Shown: positions 1 through 7,402, counted from the stretch's first letter. The stretch: 13,972 bases of DNA from Bacteroidales bacterium (GCA_016285615.1 JAEERB010000062.1:1-13972); one strand, 5' to 3'. Made by a program: numbers and translations. Notes: generated by a model from the letters alone, not told the origin.

Positions 1-429
1 CACTTTAGATTTGATACCGAAAGCCATGCCACCACTTTTGACATTAGGGCAGGAGATGTTCAGCTCGATGAAATCTACAGGCGCCTTGTTCAGCAGTTCA
101 ATGCCTTGCAGATAGTCATCCAGACAGCCGCCGCCCAAGTTGGCCAAAATGACCGTGTCGAATTGGCGCATAGCGGGCAGCTCGTGCTCGATAAAATGCT
201 TAACTCCAGGATTTTGCAAGCCGACACTGTTCATAATGCCACCCTTAATTTCATGGATGCGCTGTCCTGCATTGCCTTCGCGTGGTTTGAGGGTGAGACC
301 TTTGGAACTGATGCCTCCCAGCAGGGAAACATCGTACAGGTTGTTGTATTCTTCGCCGAAACCGAAAGTGCCGGAAGCGGCGATAATGGGGTTTTTGAAA
401 GTAATGCCGTTGATAGTGGTGGTAAGCAT
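1..429 (-). CDS. pyrD: Dihydroorotate dehydrogenase, class 1B catalytic subunit (3' part outside window)
   Basis: Oxidises dihydroorotate to orotate with FMN, the fourth step of pyrimidine synthesis, in the cytoplasm. No stop codon occurs before the left edge, so only the first 143 residues are present, about half of a normal PyrD of roughly 300 residues. Visible family landmarks are [18 protein letters not shown] at residues 11-28, [18 protein letters not shown] near 39-56, [10 protein letters not shown] near 66-75, and [15 protein letters not shown] at 124-138, whose Cys127 corresponds to the class 1 catalytic base. The TFGFGEEY and VKSGGMAFG wording fits class 1B, which uses a PyrK electron-transfer partner. 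The ATG at 427-429 starts at the conserved N-terminus. It has its own upstream promoter-like sequence and is divergent from the small gene at 825, so pyrK is not directly upstream. The PyrD identity is secure; subclass 1B is likely. Confidence 0.95.
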   Translation of the reverse strand, partial: MLTTTINGITFKNPIIAASGTFGFGEEYNNLYDVSLLGGISSKGLTLKPREGNAGQRIHEIKGGIMNSVGLQNPGVKHFIEHELPAMRQFDTVILANLGGGCLDDYLQGIELLNKAPVDFIELNISCPNVKSGGMAFGIKSKV

Positions 430-449
430 AATGGTTTGTTTTTGTTGCA

Positions 450-457
450 CAAAGATA
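450..457 (-). promoter_or_regulatory. Candidate promoter -7 element for pyrD
   Basis: On the minus strand this reads TATCTTTG, a full match to the Bacteroides -7 consensus TAnnTTTG. Transcription would start around 444, leaving a leader of about 15 nt before the pyrD ATG at 429. A TTTG (473-476 on the complementary strand) lies 15 nt further upstream, closer than the usual spacing of about 20 for the -33 element, so only the -7 match is good. Confidence 0.45.
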
Positions 458-487
458 GAAAAAAAGCATTTGCAAAAGGCAGCGTGC

Positions 488-502
488 GGATAAATGTTAT
501 CC
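488..502. promoter_or_regulatory. Perfect 15-nt palindrome in the divergent spacer
   Basis: GGATAA, spacer ATG, TTATCC is a perfect inverted repeat with 6-nt arms. It lies about 31 nt upstream of the pyrD -7 element and 48 nt before the plus-strand promoter, a suitable place for a dimeric regulator. On the plus strand it is followed at once by six T, so it could instead end antisense transcripts coming out of pyrD as a weak intrinsic terminator. Nothing in the sequence decides between these. Confidence 0.3.
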
Positions 503-549
503 TTTTTTATTTATTGCAAAGAATAATGCGATTTATATCTAAAAAGATG

Positions 550-557
550 TATTTTTG
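550..557 (+). promoter_or_regulatory. Candidate plus-strand promoter for the structured RNA / small gene
   Basis: TATTTTTG followed by CAA is an exact match to the Bacteroides -7 consensus TAnnTTTG. There is no clear TTTG about 20 nt upstream. Transcription would begin near 563-565, about 60 nt before the folded region at 623-813 and about 260 nt before the start codon at 825. Confidence 0.45.
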
Positions 558-622
558 CAAGGTAATAGTCACCATTAGCGGCTATTTCTGACAATTAATT
601 GGGTATTAACTAAAACAAAAAG

Positions 623-813
623 ACTTATACAAGAAAAGCGACTTAAAAATTTTATTAATCATCAAAAAATATAAAATTGCTTTTATTCTAGCTATCAAAT
701 GTCGGAAATTTTATATGCCCAGAATAAAGCGATTTTCACGCTTGGCGTGGACTTTGCTTTATGGTATGGGCAGATGGGGCCGACACCCAGATAGCGTATT
801 GTAAGGTATAAGT
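623..813 (+). ncRNA. Candidate structured RNA: three-way junction leader or independent small RNA
   Basis: Manual pairing gives three helices that account for most of this 191-nt stretch. P1 closes it: ACTTATAC (623-630) with GTATAAGT (806-813). P2 is a hairpin: AAAAGC (634-639) with GCTTTT (679-684), continuing as AATTTTAT (648-655) with ATAAAATT (671-678), with an 8-nt bulge on the left and a 15-nt loop. P3 is the long nested hairpin at 691-795. The junction linkers are 3, 6 and 10 nt. P1 and P2 are AT-rich and could be chance; P3 is much stronger. A -7-like promoter lies at 550-557 and a small gene starts at 825, so this may be its 5' leader or a separate RNA. It does not match a tRNA, tmRNA, SRP RNA or RNase P by eye. 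A 6S-like RNA of similar length is a possible alternative, but the P2 arm does not fit that shape. I do not recognise the family. Confidence 0.45.
691..795 (+). other. Long nested inverted repeat (P3 arm of the candidate RNA)
   Basis: Five nested complementary segments occur in order: GCTAT (691-695) with ATAGC (791-795); TGTCGG (700-705) with CCGACA (780-785); TGCCCA (716-721) with TGGGCA (767-772); ATAAAGC (724-730) with GCTTTAT (756-762); CACGC (737-741) with GCGTG (745-749), around a TTG loop. This gives 29 Watson-Crick pairs. As plus-strand RNA the 6x6 internal loop 731-736/750-755 gains two A-U pairs and two G-U wobbles, leaving only two mismatches. The loop 706-715/773-779 can likewise form two A-U pairs and four U-G wobbles. 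The wobbles would become A-C mismatches on the other strand, so the pattern favours an RNA read from the plus strand. Confidence 0.75.
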
Positions 814-824
814 TCACGCTTTTA

Positions 825-1025
825 ATGTCCCAATATATGAAAACAATACAAAGAATTTTTACCCCTCGCGAAATGTACGAAGCCGCCCAAATGGCAGGCG
901 TCGATGAGTTTGACTTCTTCAGCCGTCTCCTGAGTGACGGCTATATTGATGAGCAACGCCGTTTGCAGCCCGAAAAAGAAAAGGAGTTTCGGGAGAAGTA
1001 CGGTGCCTATTTTGATTGGGTGTAG
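825..1025 (+). CDS. Small uncharacterised acidic protein (66 aa)
   Basis: This is the only plausible plus-strand gene. It encodes 66 residues, or 62 if the in-frame ATG at 837 is used; that start is followed by A-rich sequence and gives an N-terminus MKTIQRIF. No clear ribosome binding site separates the two choices. The protein is rich in Glu, Asp, Arg and aromatic residues, has no signal peptide or membrane segment, and looks mostly helical, with FTPREMYEAAQMAGV near residues 12-26 and a charged run QPEKEKEFREKYG near 48-60. Base composition and codon use match the neighbouring genes, which supports real coding. I do not recognise a family. It ends 16 nt from the stop of the opposing DUF2461 gene and lies directly downstream of the structured region 623-813, which may control it. 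Confidence 0.6.
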   Translation: MSQYMKTIQRIFTPREMYEAAQMAGVDEFDFFSRLLSDGYIDEQRRLQPEKEKEFREKYGAYFDWV

Positions 1026-1041
1026 GAAGAGGTTGCTGCGA

Positions 1042-1710
1042 TTATCGGCAATAATCCTGTACTTTGTTCAGCAGGTCGTTGTACTGCTTGGCCGAGCGGA
1101 ACTGCTTAACCACGTAATCCATCAGGTTGGGGCCGTAGAGGATATCTTTGGGCAGGGATGCCAGCAGACAGAAGGTCTTCATTCTGAGATAGTCGGCGTA
1201 GGGATGGTCTTTTGAATAGCCGTTGGGCACGCGGGCAAGCATGTCCTGCGGGTCAAGAGAGAAGTTCTTCGCCTTCTTCACGGCCTTGTCGAACTCCTTG
1301 CCGTTGAGGTCTATCTCCTCGCGAATGGCCTTGGTGAAGGCAGGAGTGGGGTTGTAGATGCCGCAGGCAAGCAGGTCGTGGCCCAAATACTCCGACTCTT
1401 CAGCTTCCACATGGAAGTAGTAGCCGGCATTGCCCGACTTTTTGCCGCCAGGACAGATGAAGCAGCCGAAGTGCGTCTTGTAGGGACTCTTGTCCAATGA
1501 AAACCGTATGTCGCGGTAAATTCGGTAGGTGCAGTCTTTAAGCTGCAGTCCTGCCACCGACTCGTCGAACTGCGCCGTGCGGGCCATCAACTCCAGCGAG
1601 AACTTGTTGAACTTATCCTGAACATACAGGTATTCGTCCTTATGTGCGTTGAACCATTCTCGGTTGTTGTTGACCAGCAGGCGGTTCAAAAAGTCTTTTA
1701 TCTCTTTCAT
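1042..1710 (-). CDS. DUF2461 / TIGR02453 family protein
   Basis: A 222-residue soluble protein of the TIGR02453 (DUF2461) family, whose biochemical function I do not know to be established. Typical features are FLNRLLVNNNREWFNAHKDEY near residues 7-27, the block CTYRIYRDIRFSLDKSPYKT near 60-79, GGKKSGNAGYY near 88-98, and a downstream HVEAEES stretch. The length is normal for the family. It starts 11 nt after the RND pump stop codon, so it is very probably the last gene of the efflux operon, although nothing in the protein links it to transport. There is no signal peptide or membrane segment. It faces the small plus-strand gene across 16 nt, and I see no clear hairpin terminator between the two stop codons. 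Confidence 0.9.
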   Translation of the reverse strand: MKEIKDFLNRLLVNNNREWFNAHKDEYLYVQDKFNKFSLELMARTAQFDESVAGLQLKDCTYRIYRDIRFSLDKSPYKTHFGCFICPGGKKSGNAGYYFHVEAEESEYLGHDLLACGIYNPTPAFTKAIREEIDLNGKEFDKAVKKAKNFSLDPQDMLARVPNGYSKDHPYADYLRMKTFCLLASLPKDILYGPNLMDYVVKQFRSAKQYNDLLNKVQDYCR

Positions 1711-1721
1711 GATACTCTTCT

Positions 1722-4700
1722 TTATTCAGCCACAACGGCCTCTTTGGCGTCAATTACTTCCTGTTTGTGCAGTTTGCGCTGACGACGGCGGTTGCCAAAG
1801 TCGGCAAAGAGGCTGTACAAAATGGGGATAAGCAACAGTGTTACCAGCGTGGATACCGACAAACCCCAAGCAACGGTCATACCCATGGCGTTCCACATTT
1901 CGGCACCTTCGCCCTTGTCGATGGCCAAAGGAATCATACCGAAGACGGTTGTCAGGGTGGTCATGAGGATAGGACGGAGACGCGATTTACCTGCAGTAAC
2001 AACAGATTCTCTGATGCTCATACCTCTTTCGCGGCACAAGCTGGCGTAGTCGATGAGCACGATACCGTTCTTCACCACAATACCAATCAACATCATGGCT
2101 CCAATCAGCGCCATAATACCTAACGCGGTGTGGGTGAGGGCCAAGCCGATGAATACACCGGTCAAGGCGAATGGGATGGAGAACATGATGACAAACGGGT
2201 AGGTGAACGATTCGAACTGCGCTGCCATCACAATATATACCAGAATGACAATCAAAGCAATCAAGGTGAAGATGTCGCTAAATGAATCCTGTTGGTCTTC
2301 CCAGGTACCGCCAATCTTATAGTCGAGGGCGGCGGGGATGTCCATTTGGTCGAGTTCATGTTGTGCGGCGGCCACCAGGTCGCTCAGTGCGCCGTCTTTA
2401 CTTACAACGCACGATACTTTGACCATACGCTCGCGGTCCTTACGTACGATGGTGGGCGGGGTGAAGGTCTCTTCCACTTTGCCGATGTCGCCCACGCGGA
2501 TGCCTTTGCCTTGTGAGTTGTACATCAGGATGTTCTCGATGGCTTGCACATCGTTGCGGAATTCGGGAGCGTAGCGGACGCGGATGTTGTACTCGTCGCC
2601 GTCTTCACGGAAGTAGGAAGCCGTGTAGCCGTTGAAACGGTTGCGCACATAGCTGGCCGCTGTGGTCGAGTTAAGTCCGTTCTCGGCCAATTTCTGGCGG
2701 TCGAGAACCACCTCCAGTTCGGGGGTGTACTCGTCACGACTGATGAGCACTTCCGAGCATCCTTCCACATTGCGCATGCGTGCTGCCAGGTCGGCGGCAA
2801 ACTGGTCGGTGGTGTTGAAATCGTAGCAGTACAACTCAATGTCCACGGTCGACTGTCCACCCATACTGCCTTGGCCAGTAGTTACGGTAAATGAGTTAAT
2901 CTCAATATGTTGGCGCATGATGTCACGAATACCGTCGGCAATCTCGGTGATGAACTTCTTACGTTCGGTCTTCTTTACCAGACGGATGTTGAACGACAGC
3001 AGGTTGGTACCGTTGTCGCGCATCAAGCTGAAGGTGTTGTCCTCGTCGGGCTGGCCTACCGAATAGTTAACCGACTTGATTTCGTCGGGGTATTTCTCGC
3101 GGATTTCGCGCACCAGCTCTTCGCCCAGCGCTTTGGTGGTTTCAATACGCGTGCCTTGTGGCAACTTGACAGTACTGCTCAAACGGGCGTTATCTTGTGC
3201 GGGGAAGAACTCGGTGGGTATCACTTTCAGCAGCAGCATGCTGGCTGCAAAGATGGCGAAAGCGGTGAATACCACTGTCTTACGATGGCTAACGCACCAG
3301 TTGAGGATCTTGCCATAGCCATTGTCGAGCTTGTCAAGGAAACGTTCAACGGGAGCGTAAACGGCAGCGAACCACTTGCTCTTCTTGGGATTCTTCTTCA
3401 ACATGAGCGAGCACAGCATAGGCGTCAGCGTCATGGCCGCAGCCAATGAGATCAGAATGACGATGGTGACAGTCCAGCCCAATTGTTTGAAGAGGATACC
3501 AGCCATACCGGTCAGGAAGGTGAGCGGTAAGAATACAGCCACGATAACCAGCGTGGAGGCAATAATGGACAGTGACACCTCACTGGTGGCAAACACGGCT
3601 GCCGACTTGGGATTTGAGCCTCTCTCGATGTGGGTGGTGATATTTTCCAAAACCACAATGGAGTCGTCAACTACCAAGCCGATGGCAATGGAGAGTGATG
3701 ACAATGAAATGATGTTCAGTGTGTTGCCTGTAGCCAACAGGTAGATGAATGCGGCTACCAGAGATACGGGTACCACTACTGCGATGATGAGGGTGGCTCT
3801 CCAGCGGCCAAGGAAGAACAACACAACAATCACCACCAGCAACAAGATGATGAGGATGGTTTCCTCCAAGCTGTCGATGGTGTTGGTGATGTTTTCGGAG
3901 TTGTCCACAAGCAGCTCCATCTGCAAGTCGGCGGGCAGCGTCTTCTCGATGATGGGCATCTGCTCTCTTACCTTGTTGGCAATTTCTACGGTGTTGGCAC
4001 CGCTCTGCTTCTGGATGATGACCAGCGCACTGCGACTGCCGTCGGTGTATGATTCCTGCATGCGCTCCTGCAAGGTGTCTTTCACAGTGGCCACGTCGCG
4101 AAGGTAGATGTTCTTGTTGTTGTAGCTGCCAACGACAATGTTCTCCATCTCATCGGCACTGCTAAACTCGCCATCCACACGCATCGAGTAGGTCTTCGAG
4201 CCGATATCCATGATACCCAAAGAGACGTTGCGGTTTTCGGCGCCAAGGATATTGGCAATACCTTCGATGGTCAGGTTGTAACCTTCCAATTTGTAGGGGT
4301 CGCAATAAACCTGAATCTCACGTTGCGGGGCACCTGAAATGGAAACGGTACCTACACCGCTAATACGGCTCAACGGAGAGGCTACTTTGTCGTCCAAAAT
4401 CTTGTATAGCGCCTGGGTGCTCTGGTCCGACTTGACCGTCAGCATCACGATGGGCATATCATCGGCACTGAACTTGAACAGGTAGGGCGCATTGGCGCCG
4501 TCGGGCAGGGCCGACTTGACCATGTCCAGTTTGTCGCGCACATCGTTGGTCTTTTGCTCAATATCTACACCATACTCAAATTCCAGATAGACAATGGAAT
4601 AGTTCTCTTTTGAGTTGGAAGTGATGTGCTTCAAGTCGCTCAACGTGTTGAGCACGTTTTCAATAGGCTTTGATACGTTGTCTTCTATATCTTCGGCACT

Positions 4701-4862
4701 GGCACCGCCATACACCGTCAAAACCATGATGGTATTGCTGTCGAAGTGGGGAAACAGGTCCACAGGCAATTTAATCATGGAGAAGATACCGATGATGATG
4801 ACGGCTATATATACCAAGCCCGTCATGATGGGCCGGTTTACTGCTTTTTGATATAAACTCAT
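1722..4862 (-). CDS. RND-family efflux pump, inner-membrane permease
   Basis: A full-length (1046 aa) AcrB/MexB-type proton-driven pump, which exports compounds from membrane or periplasm through an adaptor and a TolC channel. The first membrane helix is near residues 10-30, followed by the LPVDLFPHFD motif near 32-41. Membrane helices cluster near 335-490 and 865-1020, separated by two large periplasmic loops, as usual. The proton-relay residues are present: Asp399-Asp400 in GLVVDDSIV and Lys931 in GIVVKNGIVLID. The C-terminus ends in a charged tail near 1024-1046. The gene follows the adaptor by 40 nt and precedes the DUF2461 gene by 11 nt. The substrate cannot be told from sequence; the motifs do not suggest the heavy-metal (CusA) subgroup with confidence. 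No frameshift or missing key residue is seen. Confidence 0.96.
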   Translation of the reverse strand: MSLYQKAVNRPIMTGLVYIAVIIIGIFSMIKLPVDLFPHFDSNTIMVLTVYGGASAEDIEDNVSKPIENVLNTLSDLKHITSNSKENYSIVYLEFEYGVDIEQKTNDVRDKLDMVKSALPDGANAPYLFKFSADDMPIVMLTVKSDQSTQALYKILDDKVASPLSRISGVGTVSISGAPQREIQVYCDPYKLEGYNLTIEGIANILGAENRNVSLGIMDIGSKTYSMRVDGEFSSADEMENIVVGSYNNKNIYLRDVATVKDTLQERMQESYTDGSRSALVIIQKQSGANTVEIANKVREQMPIIEKTLPADLQMELLVDNSENITNTIDSLEETILIILLLVVIVVLFFLGRWRATLIIAVVVPVSLVAAFIYLLATGNTLNIISLSSLSIAIGLVVDDSIVVLENITTHIERGSNPKSAAVFATSEVSLSIIASTLVIVAVFLPLTFLTGMAGILFKQLGWTVTIVILISLAAAMTLTPMLCSLMLKKNPKKSKWFAAVYAPVERFLDKLDNGYGKILNWCVSHRKTVVFTAFAIFAASMLLLKVIPTEFFPAQDNARLSSTVKLPQGTRIETTKALGEELVREIREKYPDEIKSVNYSVGQPDEDNTFSLMRDNGTNLLSFNIRLVKKTERKKFITEIADGIRDIMRQHIEINSFTVTTGQGSMGGQSTVDIELYCYDFNTTDQFAADLAARMRNVEGCSEVLISRDEYTPELEVVLDRQKLAENGLNSTTAASYVRNRFNGYTASYFREDGDEYNIRVRYAPEFRNDVQAIENILMYNSQGKGIRVGDIGKVEETFTPPTIVRKDRERMVKVSCVVSKDGALSDLVAAAQHELDQMDIPAALDYKIGGTWEDQQDSFSDIFTLIALIVILVYIVMAAQFESFTYPFVIMFSIPFALTGVFIGLALTHTALGIMALIGAMMLIGIVVKNGIVLIDYASLCRERGMSIRESVVTAGKSRLRPILMTTLTTVFGMIPLAIDKGEGAEMWNAMGMTVAWGLSVSTLVTLLLIPILYSLFADFGNRRRQRKLHKQEVIDAKEAVVAE

Positions 4863-4902
4863 AATACTCTGCTTTTTAGTTTAATCATTAGTCAGGTAAA
4901 GA

Positions 4903-5919
4903 TTATTTTTCAACGTCCACTTCCAGTCCGTCTTTCAGTCTTGTCAGACCTGTGATGGCCACATACGAGCTGTCTTGGATGTCGGTGTTGAGCAGTTCGT
5001 AAGCTTTGCCGATGTGGCGGCCGAGGAATACTTCCTTGAAAGTGACTTTACCGTCTTCATACACATACACATAGCGGTTGCCGGAACCCTGCTGTCTGAA
5101 GATGGATTCGTCGGGAACGACGATGTGATTGTAGGTGCCGAAGTTGATGGTGACGCGGGCATACATGCCAGGGCGCACTTTGTAGTTGGCATTGGGCAAC
5201 TGGATTTCTACGGGGAAGGTGTGGGTTACTCCGTCGATGGTGGGGTAAATCAAGCTTACCTTGCCCTGGAACTCCTGACCTTCGTAGGTGTCGATGGCGA
5301 TCTTAACGGTTTGTCCCACTTTGACTTTTGTATATAAAGCTTCCGAAACATTGATCTTCATCTTCACAGGGTTGATTTGCTGCACTTGCACTACAGGCAG
5401 GCCGCCGAAAAGGTCGCCGCTATCGTAGTTACGAGCCGTCACAACGCCGTTCAGAGGACTGAGCAATTGAGTGTTCTCCAGCAGGTTCTCGTAGGATGTG
5501 CGTGTCACTTCCAGGTTGGTCTTCATCGCATCCCAATCCGATTTGGTGACGCCGCCTACTTTGTACAGCTCGTCCATACGCTTGAAGTTGGTCTCCAAGT
5601 TGTCGAGTTGTGCCTTGGTCTGCTTCAGGTTGGCTGCGTTCATTTGGACTAGCAGCTGTCCTTTCTTTACGTAATTGCCCACTTCAACGTATATCTTGTC
5701 AATACGGCCGCCTGTAAGCGGGGCAATGTTGTTAACCGCTTCGGCTTCCACAATGGCCGTGTATTCGTACAACTGTTCCACTTCCTGTTTGGTGACTTGT
5801 GCCACCTTGATTTTCATTTTCTGGGCCGTCTGAACGCCCGTTTCATCCTTTTTCTGTGTACAGGAGACTGCCAGTATGAGGGTGGCAACCAACATCATCG
5901 ATGAAAGAATCTTCTTCAT
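4903..5919 (-). CDS. RND efflux periplasmic adaptor (membrane fusion protein), lipoprotein
   Basis: A 338-residue AcrA/HlyD-type adaptor that bridges the pump and the outer-membrane channel. The N-terminus MKKILSSMMLVATLILAVSC is a lipoprotein signal with the lipidated Cys at position 20. The two lipoyl half-motifs lie near 61-95 (AEAVNNIAPLTGGRIDKIYV, then VKKGQLLVQMN) and near 152-175 (LLSPLNGVVTARNYDSGDL), flanking a short alpha-helical hairpin at about 97-150. The beta-barrel and membrane-proximal domains follow, with VRPGMYARVTI near 248-258 and VPDESIF near 268-274. The size is typical for Bacteroidota adaptors. It sits 33 nt after the TolC-type gene and 40 nt before the pump, completing a three-part exporter. 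Confidence 0.95.
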   Translation of the reverse strand: MKKILSSMMLVATLILAVSCTQKKDETGVQTAQKMKIKVAQVTKQEVEQLYEYTAIVEAEAVNNIAPLTGGRIDKIYVEVGNYVKKGQLLVQMNAANLKQTKAQLDNLETNFKRMDELYKVGGVTKSDWDAMKTNLEVTRTSYENLLENTQLLSPLNGVVTARNYDSGDLFGGLPVVQVQQINPVKMKINVSEALYTKVKVGQTVKIAIDTYEGQEFQGKVSLIYPTIDGVTHTFPVEIQLPNANYKVRPGMYARVTINFGTYNHIVVPDESIFRQQGSGNRYVYVYEDGKVTFKEVFLGRHIGKAYELLNTDIQDSSYVAITGLTRLKDGLEVDVEK

Positions 5920-5952
5920 GGTTGTTTTTCTTTATTATTTTGGATTGTTTAA

Positions 5953-7302
5953 TTATCGAATTTCGTTTGAACCTAAGACAGCGTCCAGTTCTGATCTGGC
6001 GGTCAGGTAGTTGTATATGGATTGGCTGTAGAGCAGACGGGCTTGTGTCATGGTCAGCTCGGCCGAATTGAGGTCCAGCCAGGTGGCCATGCCCACTTCG
6101 TACTGCTTTTGCACAATGTCGTAAGCCTTCTCGGCTTGCAGCATCGTCTCTTTGTTGGAGGCCAGTTCGTCAACAGCATTGTTGATGTTGGCAACGCTGT
6201 TCTTGACGCTGACACGCAGGTTGTTCTCCACATATTCCTTCTGGTCCTGCAGGTTGGCCATCGAGAGCTTCATCTCCTTGATTTGGAAGGAGGTGGCTGC
6301 CCATGATGTGATGGGTACACGCAGCGACAGGCCCACTACCGAGTAGGGAAACCAGTGATAGTTGGCAAAGTCGAAGTCGTTGTTCATGGTCATGTATTGG
6401 TAACTGCCGCTCAGCACCAGGTTGGGGCAGCTGGCCGATTTGATGAGCTTCATGCTCGTCTCTAACTTCTCTTGGTTGATTTCCAATTGCTTGATGTCGG
6501 AGTTGTTGCCGAGTGAGAGGTTCTCAATGTTGTTTGATTGGTAGTTGATGACTTCGTTCTCGTAGTCGGCCAAGGAACCGTCAAAAATCATCGGCTCGTT
6601 AATGTCAACGCCGATGATGACTTTCAACATCATGGTTGCCAAGTCGATAGCACGTTTGGCAGAGGAGAGGTTGGGCTCCTGCGTCTTGAGGTTTACATCG
6701 GCACGCACCTTGTCGAATTCGGAGGCCATGCCCTGGTTGTACTTGTCGGTCACGGTCTTGTTGTTGTAGGCAGCGTTGTCGTAGTTGAGCTTCAGCACGC
6801 GGTACGACTCCTTCGCCAGCAGCAGCGAGTAGTAAGCTTTCTTCACTTCGTTGATGGTGGCAATGCGCGATGAGCGGGCCGACTCGATGGCCAACTCCAC
6901 ATCCTGTTGCGACAGCTTGACATTGTTCCATAAGGCAGGCACTACCAATGGCAACGACAAGCTGGCACTAGCTGAGTAGTTGTTGTACATACCTACCTCA
7001 ATCTCCATGAGGTTACCCCCCATTTCCATAGCCATCTTTTGCTTTTTCAGCGTTCTTTGGTAAGCAGCAGACAGCGACACATCGGGGAAGAGAGCCGCAA
7101 TCTGCTCCTTCTTGTAGTATTTCTTCGATTCGATGGTTCTGTCGGCAATGCGTATGGTAGGACTTCCAACCAGCGCAATCTCAATGGTCTTCTTCAAATC
7201 CACGTGGATGCTGTCTTGTGCGTGAGCCGTTGGAAGTGTACAAGCGGTCAGAATGCAAAATATGAGCAAAATGCTTCCGGCCTTTGTGGTGAGTTTCGTC
7301 AT
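5953..7302 (-). CDS. TolC-family outer-membrane efflux protein
   Basis: A 449-residue outer-membrane factor, the exit channel of the tripartite pump and the first gene of the operon. After an N-terminal export signal it shows the family's two similar halves, each rich in long helices. The first half has KKTIEIALVGSPTIRIADRTIES near 37-59 and a YNQGMASEFDKVRADV stretch near 198. The second half repeats the pattern with YEVGMATWLDLNSAELTMTQAR near 404-425. The signal region can be read two ways: a lipobox LTAC with Cys21, or a signal peptidase I site after AHA at about residue 28; the second is more usual for TolC proteins of this phylum. A promoter-like sequence lies 93 nt upstream of the ATG. 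Confidence 0.94.
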   Translation of the reverse strand: MTKLTTKAGSILLIFCILTACTLPTAHAQDSIHVDLKKTIEIALVGSPTIRIADRTIESKKYYKKEQIAALFPDVSLSAAYQRTLKKQKMAMEMGGNLMEIEVGMYNNYSASASLSLPLVVPALWNNVKLSQQDVELAIESARSSRIATINEVKKAYYSLLLAKESYRVLKLNYDNAAYNNKTVTDKYNQGMASEFDKVRADVNLKTQEPNLSSAKRAIDLATMMLKVIIGVDINEPMIFDGSLADYENEVINYQSNNIENLSLGNNSDIKQLEINQEKLETSMKLIKSASCPNLVLSGSYQYMTMNNDFDFANYHWFPYSVVGLSLRVPITSWAATSFQIKEMKLSMANLQDQKEYVENNLRVSVKNSVANINNAVDELASNKETMLQAEKAYDIVQKQYEVGMATWLDLNSAELTMTQARLLYSQSIYNYLTARSELDAVLGSNEIR

Positions 7303-7357
7303 ATCAGAACGATTTTTGTGTTTGCAATAATCAATGATAAATATCTAATTTTCAAGT

Positions 7358-7376
7358 GCTTTTATGTAATAAAAGC
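7358..7376. promoter_or_regulatory. Perfect 19-nt palindrome in the efflux operon leader
   Basis: GCTTTTAT, spacer GTA, ATAAAAGC is a perfect inverted repeat with 8-nt arms, lying 56 nt upstream of the TolC-type start codon and just downstream of the expected transcription start near 7389. It could be an operator that blocks early transcription, or a stem at the 5' end of the operon mRNA. On the plus strand it is followed two bases later by a run of seven T (with one intervening A after CT), so it could also stop antisense transcription. Confidence 0.4.
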
Positions 7377-7394
7377 CTATTTTTTTAAAGTTTG

Positions 7395-7402
7395 CAAATA
7401 TA
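7395..7402 (-). promoter_or_regulatory. Candidate promoter -7 element for the efflux operon
   Basis: On the minus strand this reads TATATTTG, a full match to the Bacteroides TAnnTTTG element. Transcription would start near 7389, giving a leader of about 87 nt that contains the 19-nt palindrome. No good TTTG is present at -33, which could mean an activator such as the adjacent response regulator is needed. The small inverted repeat GTGAT-T-ATCAC (7403-7413) abuts this element on its upstream side and is a possible binding site. Confidence 0.45.

Noticed and set aside
106..591. 161-codon plus-strand open frame over pyrD
   Set aside because: Antisense to clearly conserved pyrD sequence and extends into AT-rich noncoding sequence.
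691..795. Integron attC site or IS200/IS605-type hairpin end
   Set aside because: The nested palindrome resembles these in shape, but there are no GTTRRRY/RYYYAAC boxes, no integrase or transposase nearby, and the G-U wobble pattern fits an RNA better.
2907..3449. 180-codon plus-strand open frame over the RND pump
   Set aside because: Antisense to a full-length, undamaged pump gene and without family features.
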